Of a stretch of DNA of 6,373 bases, positions 1-6,074 are shown in pieces. The notes beneath the pieces are model-generated. The model ran no database searches. It saw only the letters and a program-made list of their open reading frames with translations, and was not told where the DNA came from. The DNA is from Bacillota bacterium (lineage in GTDB: Bacteria; Bacillota; Clostridia; Christensenellales; CAG-138): the NCBI GenBank assembly GCA_023435025.1, contig JAEYSE010000129.1, positions 1 to 6,373 on the forward strand, in the 5' to 3' direction. Within the stretch, counting starts at the first letter, position 1, and each line of letters begins with the position of its first letter. A program made the position numbers and the translations under genes.

Positions 1-1309
1 GCAACAGGTTGAGCAAGATACCCACAACCGCAGCGGTGGCGATGGCCGGAAGTTTCGCGCCGAATACCGGTATCATACCGTCTGCAAAGCCGTAATGGCC
101 GCCCAGACCCACAACGAATATTACCGAGATAACGGCAAGGTTGCGGGCGTTGAACATATCCACGTTCTGGTTGATCATGATCGCCACGCCCTGCGCAGCA
201 ATTACGCCGAACAGGAAGATGCACGCGCCGTTGATAACGCAGGAGGGCACCGTGTTCACAGCGTTAGAGAGCGGCGTCAGGAACGAGAGTATAATGGCGA
301 GAATGGCCGCCATACCAAGCATTTTTACGGAGAAGTTCTTGGTGATGGCCATGGTGGAAATATTCTCGCCATAGTTGGTGCCCGCGGGGCCGCCGAACAG
401 CGAGGATACGATGTCGCCCATACCGTCGCCGATCAGGTTAAGCCCCAGCTTGTTGGCGATCTTGTATTCGCCCTTGCCCTTTTTCTTGGCCAGATCGTTT
501 ACATAGATGTCCAGCTGGAACAGATGCGCGGCGGATTCGGGTATGGTCGCTAGCGCGATGGGCATGATGGCAAGTACCGCCATCCAGTTGGGGGCGGGCA
601 GCGTGAAGTGCGGCAAGGAAACAACCGTGCCGGTCCACACCGTGGAGAAATCCACCAGCCCAAACGGGATAGCCACGACATACCCCACCAATATGCCAAA
701 GAGTATGGGGAGCTGCCCCGCCACGCCTTTGAGGTATACAGAGAACAGGATAGTGGCCAACAGCGTCACAATCGCCACGATGGCGGCGCTTCCGGGCATG
801 AGGCCGGCTATACCCGGGTCGGTAATCGCCTGGGTAAGGGCTGTTCCTGCAAGTGAAAGCCCTATGATCATGGCGATGGGGCCGGTGATTGTGGGCGGCA
901 ATACCTTTTCAATTTTCTCCATGCCGAACCGGTTGACGATAAGGCCTGCGAGTATGGAAACCAAACCGGAGCATATGATGCCGAACTGCGCCTGCGATAT
1001 CAGCGCGTCCGGCGCGAGCTGCCCAAACCCGACGCCTCCTGTTACGCTCACAATCGCGGCGATATAAGAGAAGCTGGAGCCGTAGTACAGGGGGATCTTA
1101 CCGCGCGTAATCAGTAAGAAGCTAATGGTGGCAAGACCGCTTGCAAATATGGTAGTGGATACATGGAACCCTGTGAGCAGCGCCACCGTCACGGTGGCGG
1201 GGAACATGACGAGCACCTGCTGGAAGGCGAACACGAGCAACTTGCCTATGGATGGGGTTTCATCCGGCAAATAGCCGATCTCCGCCGCTTTTTTCGGATC
1301 CTTTGCCAT
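1..1309 (-). CDS. NCS2 family nucleobase permease, uracil (UraA/PyrP) type, C-terminus cut by window edge
   Basis: Membrane symporter that probably imports a nucleobase together with a cation. The frame stays open from ATG 1309 to base 1, giving 436 residues; the family is usually about 420-450 long, so only the tail is missing. The protein is hydrophobic throughout, as expected for the 14-helix UraA fold. Seen motifs: YGSSFSYI near residues 76-83 (substrate-site half-helix region); IPESAAHLFQL, with E258 and H262 matching the E and H of the UraA TM8 motif EHxxH; GGPAGTNYGENISTMAITK, with E315 matching UraA Glu290. The YGENI...AIT signature is that of uracil carriers; xanthine carriers have a different motif here. 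A good ribosome site (AGAGGTG, 7 nt away) fixes the start. It lies 136 bp downstream of the molybdenum hydroxylase gene on the same strand, with no clear terminator between, so it probably imports that enzyme's substrate. The family is certain; the exact substrate is inferred. Confidence 0.93.
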   Translation of the reverse strand, partial: MAKDPKKAAEIGYLPDETPSIGKLLVFAFQQVLVMFPATVTVALLTGFHVSTTIFASGLATISFLLITRGKIPLYYGSSFSYIAAIVSVTGGVGFGQLAPDALISQAQFGIICSGLVSILAGLIVNRFGMEKIEKVLPPTITGPIAMIIGLSLAGTALTQAITDPGIAGLMPGSAAIVAIVTLLATILFSVYLKGVAGQLPILFGILVGYVVAIPFGLVDFSTVWTGTVVSLPHFTLPAPNWMAVLAIMPIALATIPESAAHLFQLDIYVNDLAKKKGKGEYKIANKLGLNLIGDGMGDIVSSLFGGPAGTNYGENISTMAITKNFSVKMLGMAAILAIILSFLTPLSNAVNTVPSCVINGACIFLFGVIAAQGVAIMINQNVDMFNARNLAVISVIFVVGLGGHYGFADGMIPVFGAKLPAIATAAVVGILLNLL

Positions 1310-1445
1310 ATCGTTTCACCTCTTAATAAAATATTGGGGCTACTGTGGTTGTGGGACCCTCCGTTGTAAGAACAGGAACCGTCGTTTTTCTGCCACAATC
1401 CCTCCCTTCCTTTTGCCAAAGCCCGCATTCCGCCATCAGAAACCG
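1310..1445 (-). other. 136-bp intergenic leader between the Mo subunit and the permease
   Basis: Non-coding gap, the second longest in the block. Apart from the permease ribosome site I see a weak inverted repeat (1349-1354 with 1393-1398, TTGTGG/CCACAA, 38-nt loop) and an AT-rich stretch at about 1321-1334. I find no hairpin followed by a T-run, no convincing -35/-10 pair, no PyrR-binding-loop consensus and no purine riboswitch core. The permease may be read through from the hydroxylase genes or may have its own weak promoter; the sequence does not decide. Confidence 0.4.
1317..1323 (-). promoter_or_regulatory. Ribosome binding site of the permease
   Basis: Read on the minus strand this is AGAGGTG, 7 nt before ATG 1309. 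It supports that ATG as the start. Confidence 0.75.
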
Positions 1446-3794
1446 CTACTTGCCGTGCAGTTCGTGAAAAACCCTGTCCGCGGAAAGCGGAAGGCTGTAG
1501 AATTCGGCGCCGGTCGCGTTCGCAAGCGCGTTCGCGATCACAGCAGTCACCGAAATCAAAGGATGTTCGCCGCAGCCGCGCGCGCCATACGGGCCGTCCT
1601 GCTGCGGGGTCTCCACGCTCAGCACCTCCACCTTATGGGGGACGTCCTTAAACGTGGGAATTTTGTAGTCCGTAAAGTTCCTTGTAAGCAGGCGGCCTTT
1701 TTCATCATAATAGACCGCCTCGGAAAACGTGGTGCCGATGCCCTGGAGCGCACCGCCCACCACCTGCCCGCGCAGAAGCGCCTCGTTCATGACCTGCCCG
1801 ATATCGAGCGAGCTCACCATGTGCAAAATATCGATATCACCGGTGTTTGTATCCACCTCAATCTCCACGGCATGCGCGCCGTATGTCCAGTCAAGCGCTG
1901 TCTTGCCCTGGCCCGTTTCCGCGTCCAGGGCGGTAAGTCCTTGTGCAATCGCCTTGCCCCGGCCGATAAGCGGCCCGCCTATGGCGTTCCCGTTTTCAAA
2001 CGTGTACCCCATGGCAAGCTTATAGAGCGGCACGCTTTGGTGCGGGTTTTGCTTGACATAGACGCACTCCTCCCCGAGTGCAATCTCATGCTTGGCTGCG
2101 CGCAATATGATGCTGCCCATGTCAAAAATCTGTTCCTTCAGATCATCGCACGCTTCGCATACCGCGTTGCCGCACAGCACCGTCATGCGGCTGGCGACCG
2201 TCTGCCAGTCGTACGGGCTTAAGTTGGTGCTGATCGAGGGGGAGATGGAAATCCTCTCAATTGGGATATGGAGCCGCTCGGCCACAATCTGCTGCATGAC
2301 CGTATACGTGCCCTGGCCGTAATCCACGCCGCCCACGCTTAAGCGCAGTGTACCGTCCTCGTTCATCTGCAAAAGTGCCGAGGTTGCGCACCAGGTGGGG
2401 ATAGCGGGAGATTTTTGAAGCACCGCCGCCGCTTTGGCACGGTACCTGCCTGTCTTTTTGAACTGTTCCTGTTGCTCGGGTGTGTAGGGCGTAGAAAGCC
2501 CGATTGCTTCCGCCACCTGCTTGAGGCACATATCCACCCTGCCGGTGTGCTCGGTGATGAGCTCACCTGTAATAGTTTTGCCGCCGGGCATCAGCAGGTT
2601 TTTCAAGCGAAACTCCATTGGGTCCATGTGAAGGGCCTTGGCCAGAAGATCCCGCTGGCGCTCGATGCCGAAGAACACTTCCGGGTGCCCGAATCCGCGG
2701 TATGCTGTACCGAATACGTGGTTGGTGTAAACGGTCTTTGAGTCCACCTTCACGTTTTCGATATCATACGGGCCACAGCCCGTGACCGCCCCTGCCCTGC
2801 CGATGTTGACGCCATAATCCGCGTACGCCCCGGCGTCCCAGAGGTATTCCACCTCTTCGGCGATGATGCGGCCCTCCTTAGTGACGCCCGTCTTGATGCG
2901 GGCACAAAGGCCCTGCCGGCAGGGAAGCGTTGCGCACTCCTCCTCCCGGGTGGGAATGAACTTGACCGGACGCCCGCCCGCGGCTTTTGAAAGAAGACCG
3001 ACAAGGGGCTCCATATGGATGCCGCTTTTTCCGCCGAACCCGCCGCCCACGTAGGGCACGTTGACATCAATGCTGGTCTTGGGTAATTTGAACGCCACCG
3101 AAAACAGATCGCGTATGGAAAATGGGGACTGTGAGCTTGAATAGATTTTGATTTTGTCGCCTATGCCCCACTGCACAATGGTGCCGTGCGTCTCCAACGG
3201 AATATGGAACACCTGCGGCTGTTCAAACGTATTTTCCAGCACGAGATCCGCGCGGCGGAACGCTTCCTCCACATTTCCTTTTCGGACTTTGATGTTGCTT
3301 GCGATATTGGTACCCGCCTCCGGGAAGAATACGCCCTTGATGTGTGAATACTCACCGAGCTTTTCATGCACAAGCGGGCTTCCTGCTTTCGCCGCTTCCT
3401 TCACGTCCAGCACGGCGGGCAGCGGCTCATATTCCACCTCGATAAGTTCTACGGCCTGGGCCGCTATTTCCGGGTCCTCCGCGGCTACGGCCGCCACAAC
3501 CTCGCCGAAATAACGCACCTTGTCTGTAGCGATAATGGAACGGTCCACCATGTAAATACCCAGCTTCGCCGCGCCCTGCCGCCCCGTGATGACTGCACGT
3601 ACGCCGGGTAAGGACTCCGCCTTGCTGGTATCAATGGAGAGAATTTTTGCATGCGCATGCGGGCTGGTTTTCACCCTGGCGTGCAGCATTCCGTTGAGTT
3701 TGATGTCGGCCACGTAAGGGGCCGTGCCCGTCACTTTTTCATAACCGTCGTGCCGGGGTACGCTTTTGCCGATATACCGATACTCATTCGCCAT
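1446..3794 (-). CDS. Molybdenum hydroxylase, large Mo-cofactor-binding subunit (xanthine dehydrogenase/aldehyde oxidase family, XdhA/CoxL-like)
   Basis: Catalytic subunit of a three-subunit molybdenum hydroxylase. It should hydroxylate a carbon of an N-heterocycle or aldehyde with water as oxygen source and pass electrons to the FeS and FAD subunits. The 782-residue length is normal. The N-terminal hammerhead domain (about 1-120; GKSVPRHDGYEKVTGTAPY) is followed by Mo-cofactor domains with GGGFGGK (250-256), AYRGFG with R366 (bovine Arg880 equivalent), GGVDYGQG (488-495), GQVVGGALQGIG (676-687) and the catalytic E743 in GARGCGEHPLI. S257 follows GGGFGGK where xanthine dehydrogenases have Glu802, so 'xanthine' is doubtful. 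The start is ATG 3794, with AGGTGAG just upstream; the in-frame GTG at 3803 lies inside that ribosome site. It overlaps the FeS gene by 11 bp. Family certain, substrate unknown; related choices include nicotinate-type, pyrimidine or other heterocycle hydroxylases. Confidence 0.95.
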   Translation of the reverse strand: MANEYRYIGKSVPRHDGYEKVTGTAPYVADIKLNGMLHARVKTSPHAHAKILSIDTSKAESLPGVRAVITGRQGAAKLGIYMVDRSIIATDKVRYFGEVVAAVAAEDPEIAAQAVELIEVEYEPLPAVLDVKEAAKAGSPLVHEKLGEYSHIKGVFFPEAGTNIASNIKVRKGNVEEAFRRADLVLENTFEQPQVFHIPLETHGTIVQWGIGDKIKIYSSSQSPFSIRDLFSVAFKLPKTSIDVNVPYVGGGFGGKSGIHMEPLVGLLSKAAGGRPVKFIPTREEECATLPCRQGLCARIKTGVTKEGRIIAEEVEYLWDAGAYADYGVNIGRAGAVTGCGPYDIENVKVDSKTVYTNHVFGTAYRGFGHPEVFFGIERQRDLLAKALHMDPMEFRLKNLLMPGGKTITGELITEHTGRVDMCLKQVAEAIGLSTPYTPEQQEQFKKTGRYRAKAAAVLQKSPAIPTWCATSALLQMNEDGTLRLSVGGVDYGQGTYTVMQQIVAERLHIPIERISISPSISTNLSPYDWQTVASRMTVLCGNAVCEACDDLKEQIFDMGSIILRAAKHEIALGEECVYVKQNPHQSVPLYKLAMGYTFENGNAIGGPLIGRGKAIAQGLTALDAETGQGKTALDWTYGAHAVEIEVDTNTGDIDILHMVSSLDIGQVMNEALLRGQVVGGALQGIGTTFSEAVYYDEKGRLLTRNFTDYKIPTFKDVPHKVEVLSVETPQQDGPYGARGCGEHPLISVTAVIANALANATGAEFYSLPLSADRVFHELHGK

Positions 3795-4257
3795 AGCTCT
3801 CACCTGCTATCGCCTGAACTGCCGCAAGTATTGTTTCATAACCCGTGCAGCGGCAGAGGTTGCCCTCCAGCGCCTCAATGATTTCCTCTTTGGTAGGATG
3901 CGGGTTTTTATTGAGCAAAGCCCGCGCACTCATCACCATGCCGGGCGTACAAAAGCCGCACTGGAACGCGTTGTGCGTGAGAAAGCTTTTCTGCAGGTCG
4001 GAAATCTCCCCGTTTTGTACCTCGCTCTCTATGGTGTAAATTTCCGCACCCTCCGCCTCCATTGCCATCACCATGCAGGCGTTGACCGCGTCGCCGTTGA
4101 ATATGACGGTACACGCGCCGCACTCTCCCATGCCACAGCCTTCCTTGGTTCCGGTCAAATGAAGCTCCTCGCGTAAGAGCGTAATGAGCGTGGCGTTTTC
4201 GCTGCACATGACGTCGTGCGCGATGCCGTTCACCGTTACATGGATATTCCGCTTCAT
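3784..4257 (-). CDS. Molybdenum hydroxylase, small [2Fe-2S] subunit (XdhC/CoxS-like)
   Basis: Electron-transfer subunit of the hydroxylase, 157 residues, the usual family length (about 150-170). The N-terminal plant-type ferredoxin domain holds C41, C46, C49 (EGCGMGECGAC) and C61 for one [2Fe-2S] cluster. The C-terminal helical domain holds C100 and C103 (QCGFCTPGM) and C135 and C137 (GNLCRCTGY) for the second cluster, next to the molybdenum cofactor; Q99 is the conserved glutamine before that motif, expected to contact the pterin. All eight cysteine ligands are present, so the protein looks functional. ATG 4257 overlaps the stop of the FAD gene by 4 bp (ATGA) and is preceded by GGAGGTGAG at 4261-4269. 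Its stop lies 11 bp inside the Mo-subunit gene, so the three subunits are probably translated together in a fixed ratio. Function in electron transfer is near certain. Confidence 0.97.
   Translation of the reverse strand: MKRNIHVTVNGIAHDVMCSENATLITLLREELHLTGTKEGCGMGECGACTVIFNGDAVNACMVMAMEAEGAEIYTIESEVQNGEISDLQKSFLTHNAFQCGFCTPGMVMSARALLNKNPHPTKEEIIEALEGNLCRCTGYETILAAVQAIAGESYGE
3799..3805 (-). promoter_or_regulatory. Ribosome binding site that sets the start of the Mo subunit
   Basis: AGGTGAG on the minus strand, ending 4 nt before ATG 3794. A longer reading frame could begin at GTG 3803, but that codon is part of this site, so ATG 3794 (MANEYRYIG...) is preferred. The site lies inside the end of the FeS-subunit gene, as expected for coupled translation. 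Confidence 0.75.
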
Positions 4258-5096
4258 GCTCTCACCTCCACCTTTTCTCCGGTTGCAAATGAGTCCACCG
4301 CGAGTGACGTAAAGTAATCAAGCATCGCCAGCCGGTATTCTTTTGAGCTACGCACATCGGTTATGGGCATTGCCTTTTCAAGTACCTTTGTCTTGATTTC
4401 TTCCTTTGCGTCAGGAAGCGCCTCGGGCAGAATTGCGCCGATGTCATCGATGAGTATGGGCGTGGGGCCGACAGCCGCCGCCGCAAAGCAAAGCGTATGA
4501 TCCTCCCCGTAAAACCCGGCAAGCCCCACCTGTGCCAGATCGTGCCCGCGGATACGCCGTTTTTTCAAGTATACTCCGCGCCCCGCCTTGTTGGGTAGCG
4601 TCAGCTTCACCGCCAGTTCGTCGGAAGCAAGCACGTGCTTTTTGACGCCGGTAAAGAACTCTTTGAGCGGTATTACCCGCTCCCCGCGCGGGGAACAGGT
4701 ATGCACACTAGCACCCAGCACCAGGCAGGCGGGAATCATGTCCCCGCCGGGGGAGGCATTGCAAATATTGCCCATCAATGTGGCGCGGTTTCGGAGCAGC
4801 GTATTTGCCAGCGTAATAGCCGCTTCCTGTAGCAGAAGATGCTCTTCTTTCAAAAAATCTGCATGCAGAATCTGGCTGCAGGTAACCGCCGCGCCAATCG
4901 TTAGGCCCTCGGGCGTATACTGGAACGTATGAAGTTCAGGGATTTGTTTGACATCCATCAGATACCGGCAGTCTACCATTCTGTTACGCAACAGAATAAT
5001 CAGATCCGTGCCGCCGGCCAAGAACTTGACATCCCGAATATCCCGCAGCAGATTCATTGCCTGCCCCAGGGACTTCGGTTGCAGAAACTCCGGCAT
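4254..5096 (-). CDS. Molybdenum hydroxylase, FAD-binding middle subunit (XdhB/CoxM-like)
   Basis: Flavin subunit that takes electrons from the [2Fe-2S] clusters and passes them to an external acceptor. It has 280 residues, usual for the CoxM/XdhB family (about 270-300). The N-terminal FAD-binding domain (about 1-165) shows KFLAGGTDLIILLRN with AGGTDL at 27-32, IGAAVTCSQI at 67-76, and RNRATLMGNICNASPGGD at 102-119, the second FAD-binding loop. The C-terminal CO-dehydrogenase flavoprotein domain starts near 170 with KKRRIRGHDLAQVGLAGF. There is no [4Fe-4S] loop insertion of the kind seen in 4-hydroxybenzoyl-CoA reductase, which argues against that reductive subtype. It is the first of the three hydroxylase genes and its stop overlaps the FeS start (ATGA). 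The start at ATG 5096 is supported by AGGGGGTGG just upstream. The natural electron acceptor (NAD, ferredoxin or other) cannot be told by eye. Confidence 0.95.
   Translation of the reverse strand: MPEFLQPKSLGQAMNLLRDIRDVKFLAGGTDLIILLRNRMVDCRYLMDVKQIPELHTFQYTPEGLTIGAAVTCSQILHADFLKEEHLLLQEAAITLANTLLRNRATLMGNICNASPGGDMIPACLVLGASVHTCSPRGERVIPLKEFFTGVKKHVLASDELAVKLTLPNKAGRGVYLKKRRIRGHDLAQVGLAGFYGEDHTLCFAAAAVGPTPILIDDIGAILPEALPDAKEEIKTKVLEKAMPITDVRSSKEYRLAMLDYFTSLAVDSFATGEKVEVRA
4261..4269 (-). promoter_or_regulatory. Ribosome binding site of the [2Fe-2S] subunit
   Basis: GGAGGTGAG on the minus strand, 3 nt before ATG 4257, inside the last codons of the FAD-subunit gene. A near-perfect match to the anti-Shine-Dalgarno sequence; it supports ATG 4257. 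Confidence 0.75.
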
Positions 5097-5100
5097 ATTG

Positions 5101-5109
5101 CCACCCCCT
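5101..5109 (-). promoter_or_regulatory. Ribosome binding site of the FAD subunit
   Basis: AGGGGGTGG on the minus strand, 4 nt before ATG 5096. It differs from AGGAGGTGG at one position (A to G), so it is probably functional but slightly weaker than the sites of its neighbours. Confidence 0.65.
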
Positions 5110-5174
5110 AAGATAAGATGGGTTGTTCATGTGGCTTTTGTGACGGGGTAACGAATTTTAATTGGAATTGCGGG

Positions 5175-5195
5175 AGGGGCATGAAAAATGCCCCT
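5175..5195 (-). other. Perfect intergenic hairpin (8-bp stem, 5-nt loop)
   Basis: On the plus strand AGGGGCAT, loop GAAAA, ATGCCCCT; on the transcribed minus strand the loop is TTTTC. It sits between the cyclase stop (5239) and the FAD-subunit start (5096). Neither strand has a T-run right after the stem, so it is not a standard intrinsic terminator. It could stabilise or help process the mRNA, or cause partial termination that lowers hydroxylase expression relative to upstream genes. Confidence 0.55.
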
Positions 5196-5238
5196 TGCCC
5201 GTTGACAGATACGTCCTTAATATTGTCTTTCCTTATGG

Positions 5239-6027
5239 TTACTTTTCTTCGTCGAACGCCACCACGCGGCAGATACAGCTTTCGCCGCCCACAAAGCGCC
5301 ACGGGAAGCAGCCGATGATCAAACGCCTGTTCAATACTTCCTCCACCTGCCCGCCGATGTTCTCCACATGGATGATATTCTTCGGGAACAGCGGGATATG
5401 CATCACCTGGTAGTCTTCGTCAGGCATCAGTTCCTCCAGGGATTTGCCGTACTTTGCGCGCAGGAACCTGTCGCACTCCCTGGCCTCCCTGGGCTGCCAT
5501 TCGCGGATTTTGGTGTTCATCGGGTGATCGGCGGAACCCGCATCCACGCCGATCCATTTGATTTTCTTCTCAATCAGCCAATCCGCAAACTCGCGCATGG
5601 GCCCCGGGTGCTTGACCATGTACCTTAGTTCGTCGGCCTCGGGCTGATCCCAGGAGTACTTTTTATATCCGGTGTAAATGATCAGAATATCGCCTTCTTT
5701 TACCTCTACGCGGTCCTCGATATCCTTGGCGGTGAATATGCTGTAATCTTCACAGATGTCGCTCAAATCCACTACCACGCCTTCCGAGCAGAGATAATCG
5801 AGCGGAAGGCTTGCGATATCCCCGCCATGCGTGCAAAAATGCAGCGGGCCATCAAGATGCGTGCCGATGTGGTTGGAATGCGTCAGAAGTTGGCCGTTCG
5901 CGCCGTTGGGCGAGAGGCGCTTGAAGAATTTAATCTGCAGCGGCTCGTATGTGGGCCAGGGCGGCGTCAAATGGCTGAGGGGCTGGGTCAGGTCGTACAT
6001 TTTGATTTTGTTCCAGTTGCTGATCAT
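5239..6027 (-). CDS. Cyclase family metal-dependent hydrolase (kynurenine formamidase/isatin hydrolase superfamily)
   Basis: Soluble metal enzyme of the cyclase family, whose known members hydrolyse amide or formamide bonds, including opening the lactam ring of isatin. It has 262 residues, close to isatin hydrolases and somewhat longer than bacterial KynB. The N-terminal half begins with YDLTQPLSHLTPPWP and holds the metal motif HIGTHLDGPLHF: H53, H57, D59 as metal ligands and H63 as the probable catalytic histidine. Near the C-terminus H210 (VMHIPLF) and E222 (HVENIGG) are 12 residues apart, like H160 and E172 of KynB. The active site therefore looks intact. ATG 6027 is preceded by GGGAGGT 6 nt away. 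It follows the DUF1116 gene by 47 bp and precedes the molybdenum hydroxylase, so it may open a ring made or oxidised by that enzyme. No tryptophan-pathway gene is present, so kynurenine formamidase is unlikely. Superfamily sure; substrate unknown. Confidence 0.92.
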   Translation of the reverse strand: MISNWNKIKMYDLTQPLSHLTPPWPTYEPLQIKFFKRLSPNGANGQLLTHSNHIGTHLDGPLHFCTHGGDIASLPLDYLCSEGVVVDLSDICEDYSIFTAKDIEDRVEVKEGDILIIYTGYKKYSWDQPEADELRYMVKHPGPMREFADWLIEKKIKWIGVDAGSADHPMNTKIREWQPREARECDRFLRAKYGKSLEELMPDEDYQVMHIPLFPKNIIHVENIGGQVEEVLNRRLIIGCFPWRFVGGESCICRVVAFDEEK

Positions 6028-6033
6028 AGCGGT

Positions 6034-6040
6034 ACCTCCC
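6034..6040 (-). promoter_or_regulatory. Ribosome binding site of the cyclase-family hydrolase
   Basis: GGGAGGT on the minus strand, 6 nt before ATG 6027. It favours this start over the in-frame ATG ten codons in (MYDLTQP...). Confidence 0.75.
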
Positions 6041-6074
6041 TTATCATTGCATTATTTAGTCGTGAAACAAGCGG

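Larger units (their letters stand above)
5097..5238 (-). other. 142-bp intergenic region between the cyclase and the hydroxylase genes
   Basis: Non-coding gap holding the hairpin at 5175-5195 and the FAD-subunit ribosome site. No convincing minus-strand -35/-10 pair was found. A TTGACA at 5202-5207 exists on the plus strand, but it has no well-spaced -10 and no plus-strand gene follows. Confidence 0.4.

Noticed and set aside
95..1067. Plus-strand reading frames opposite the permease (152 and 186 codons)
   Set aside because: They are antisense to a continuous NCS2 permease frame, overlap each other in different frames and show no known motif.
1181..1199. 9-bp inverted repeat with a single-base centre
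   Set aside because: It lies in permease codons for the repeated Thr-Val-Thr-Val-Ala segment and cannot form a normal loop; coding explains it.
1350..1385. GGTTCC...GGTCC elements in the permease leader recalling a ykkC-type riboswitch
   Set aside because: The following GAGAGA and the downstream GCCCGGG-type conserved blocks are missing and there is too little room before the ribosome site.
1413..2222. Long plus-strand reading frame of 269 codons opposite the Mo subunit
   Set aside because: It lies entirely antisense to a gene with clear family motifs, has an Arg/His/Ala-rich composition typical of shadow frames, and no recognisable domain.
3649..3660. Palindrome GCATGCGCATGC
   Set aside because: It encodes the His-Ala-His-Ala of the conserved PHAHAKI segment in the Mo subunit; codon repetition explains it.
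3795..3803. Alternative GTG start for the Mo subunit, adding MRA
   Set aside because: The GTG at 3803 falls inside the AGGTGAG ribosome site that is well placed for ATG 3794.
4681..4694. Perfect 14-bp palindrome TCCCCGCGCGGGGA
   Set aside because: It is inside the FAD-subunit coding region (Ser-Pro-Arg-Gly) with no sign of a regulatory role; probably chance in GC-rich codons.
5202..5223. Plus-strand TTGACA followed by TAATAT as a promoter
   Set aside because: The spacing is only about 10 bp instead of 16-18, and no plus-strand gene lies downstream.
5239..6027. Naming the cyclase-family gene kynB (kynurenine formamidase)
   Set aside because: The metal site is shared by the whole superfamily, and no tryptophan or kynurenine gene is near; the context fits a different substrate.
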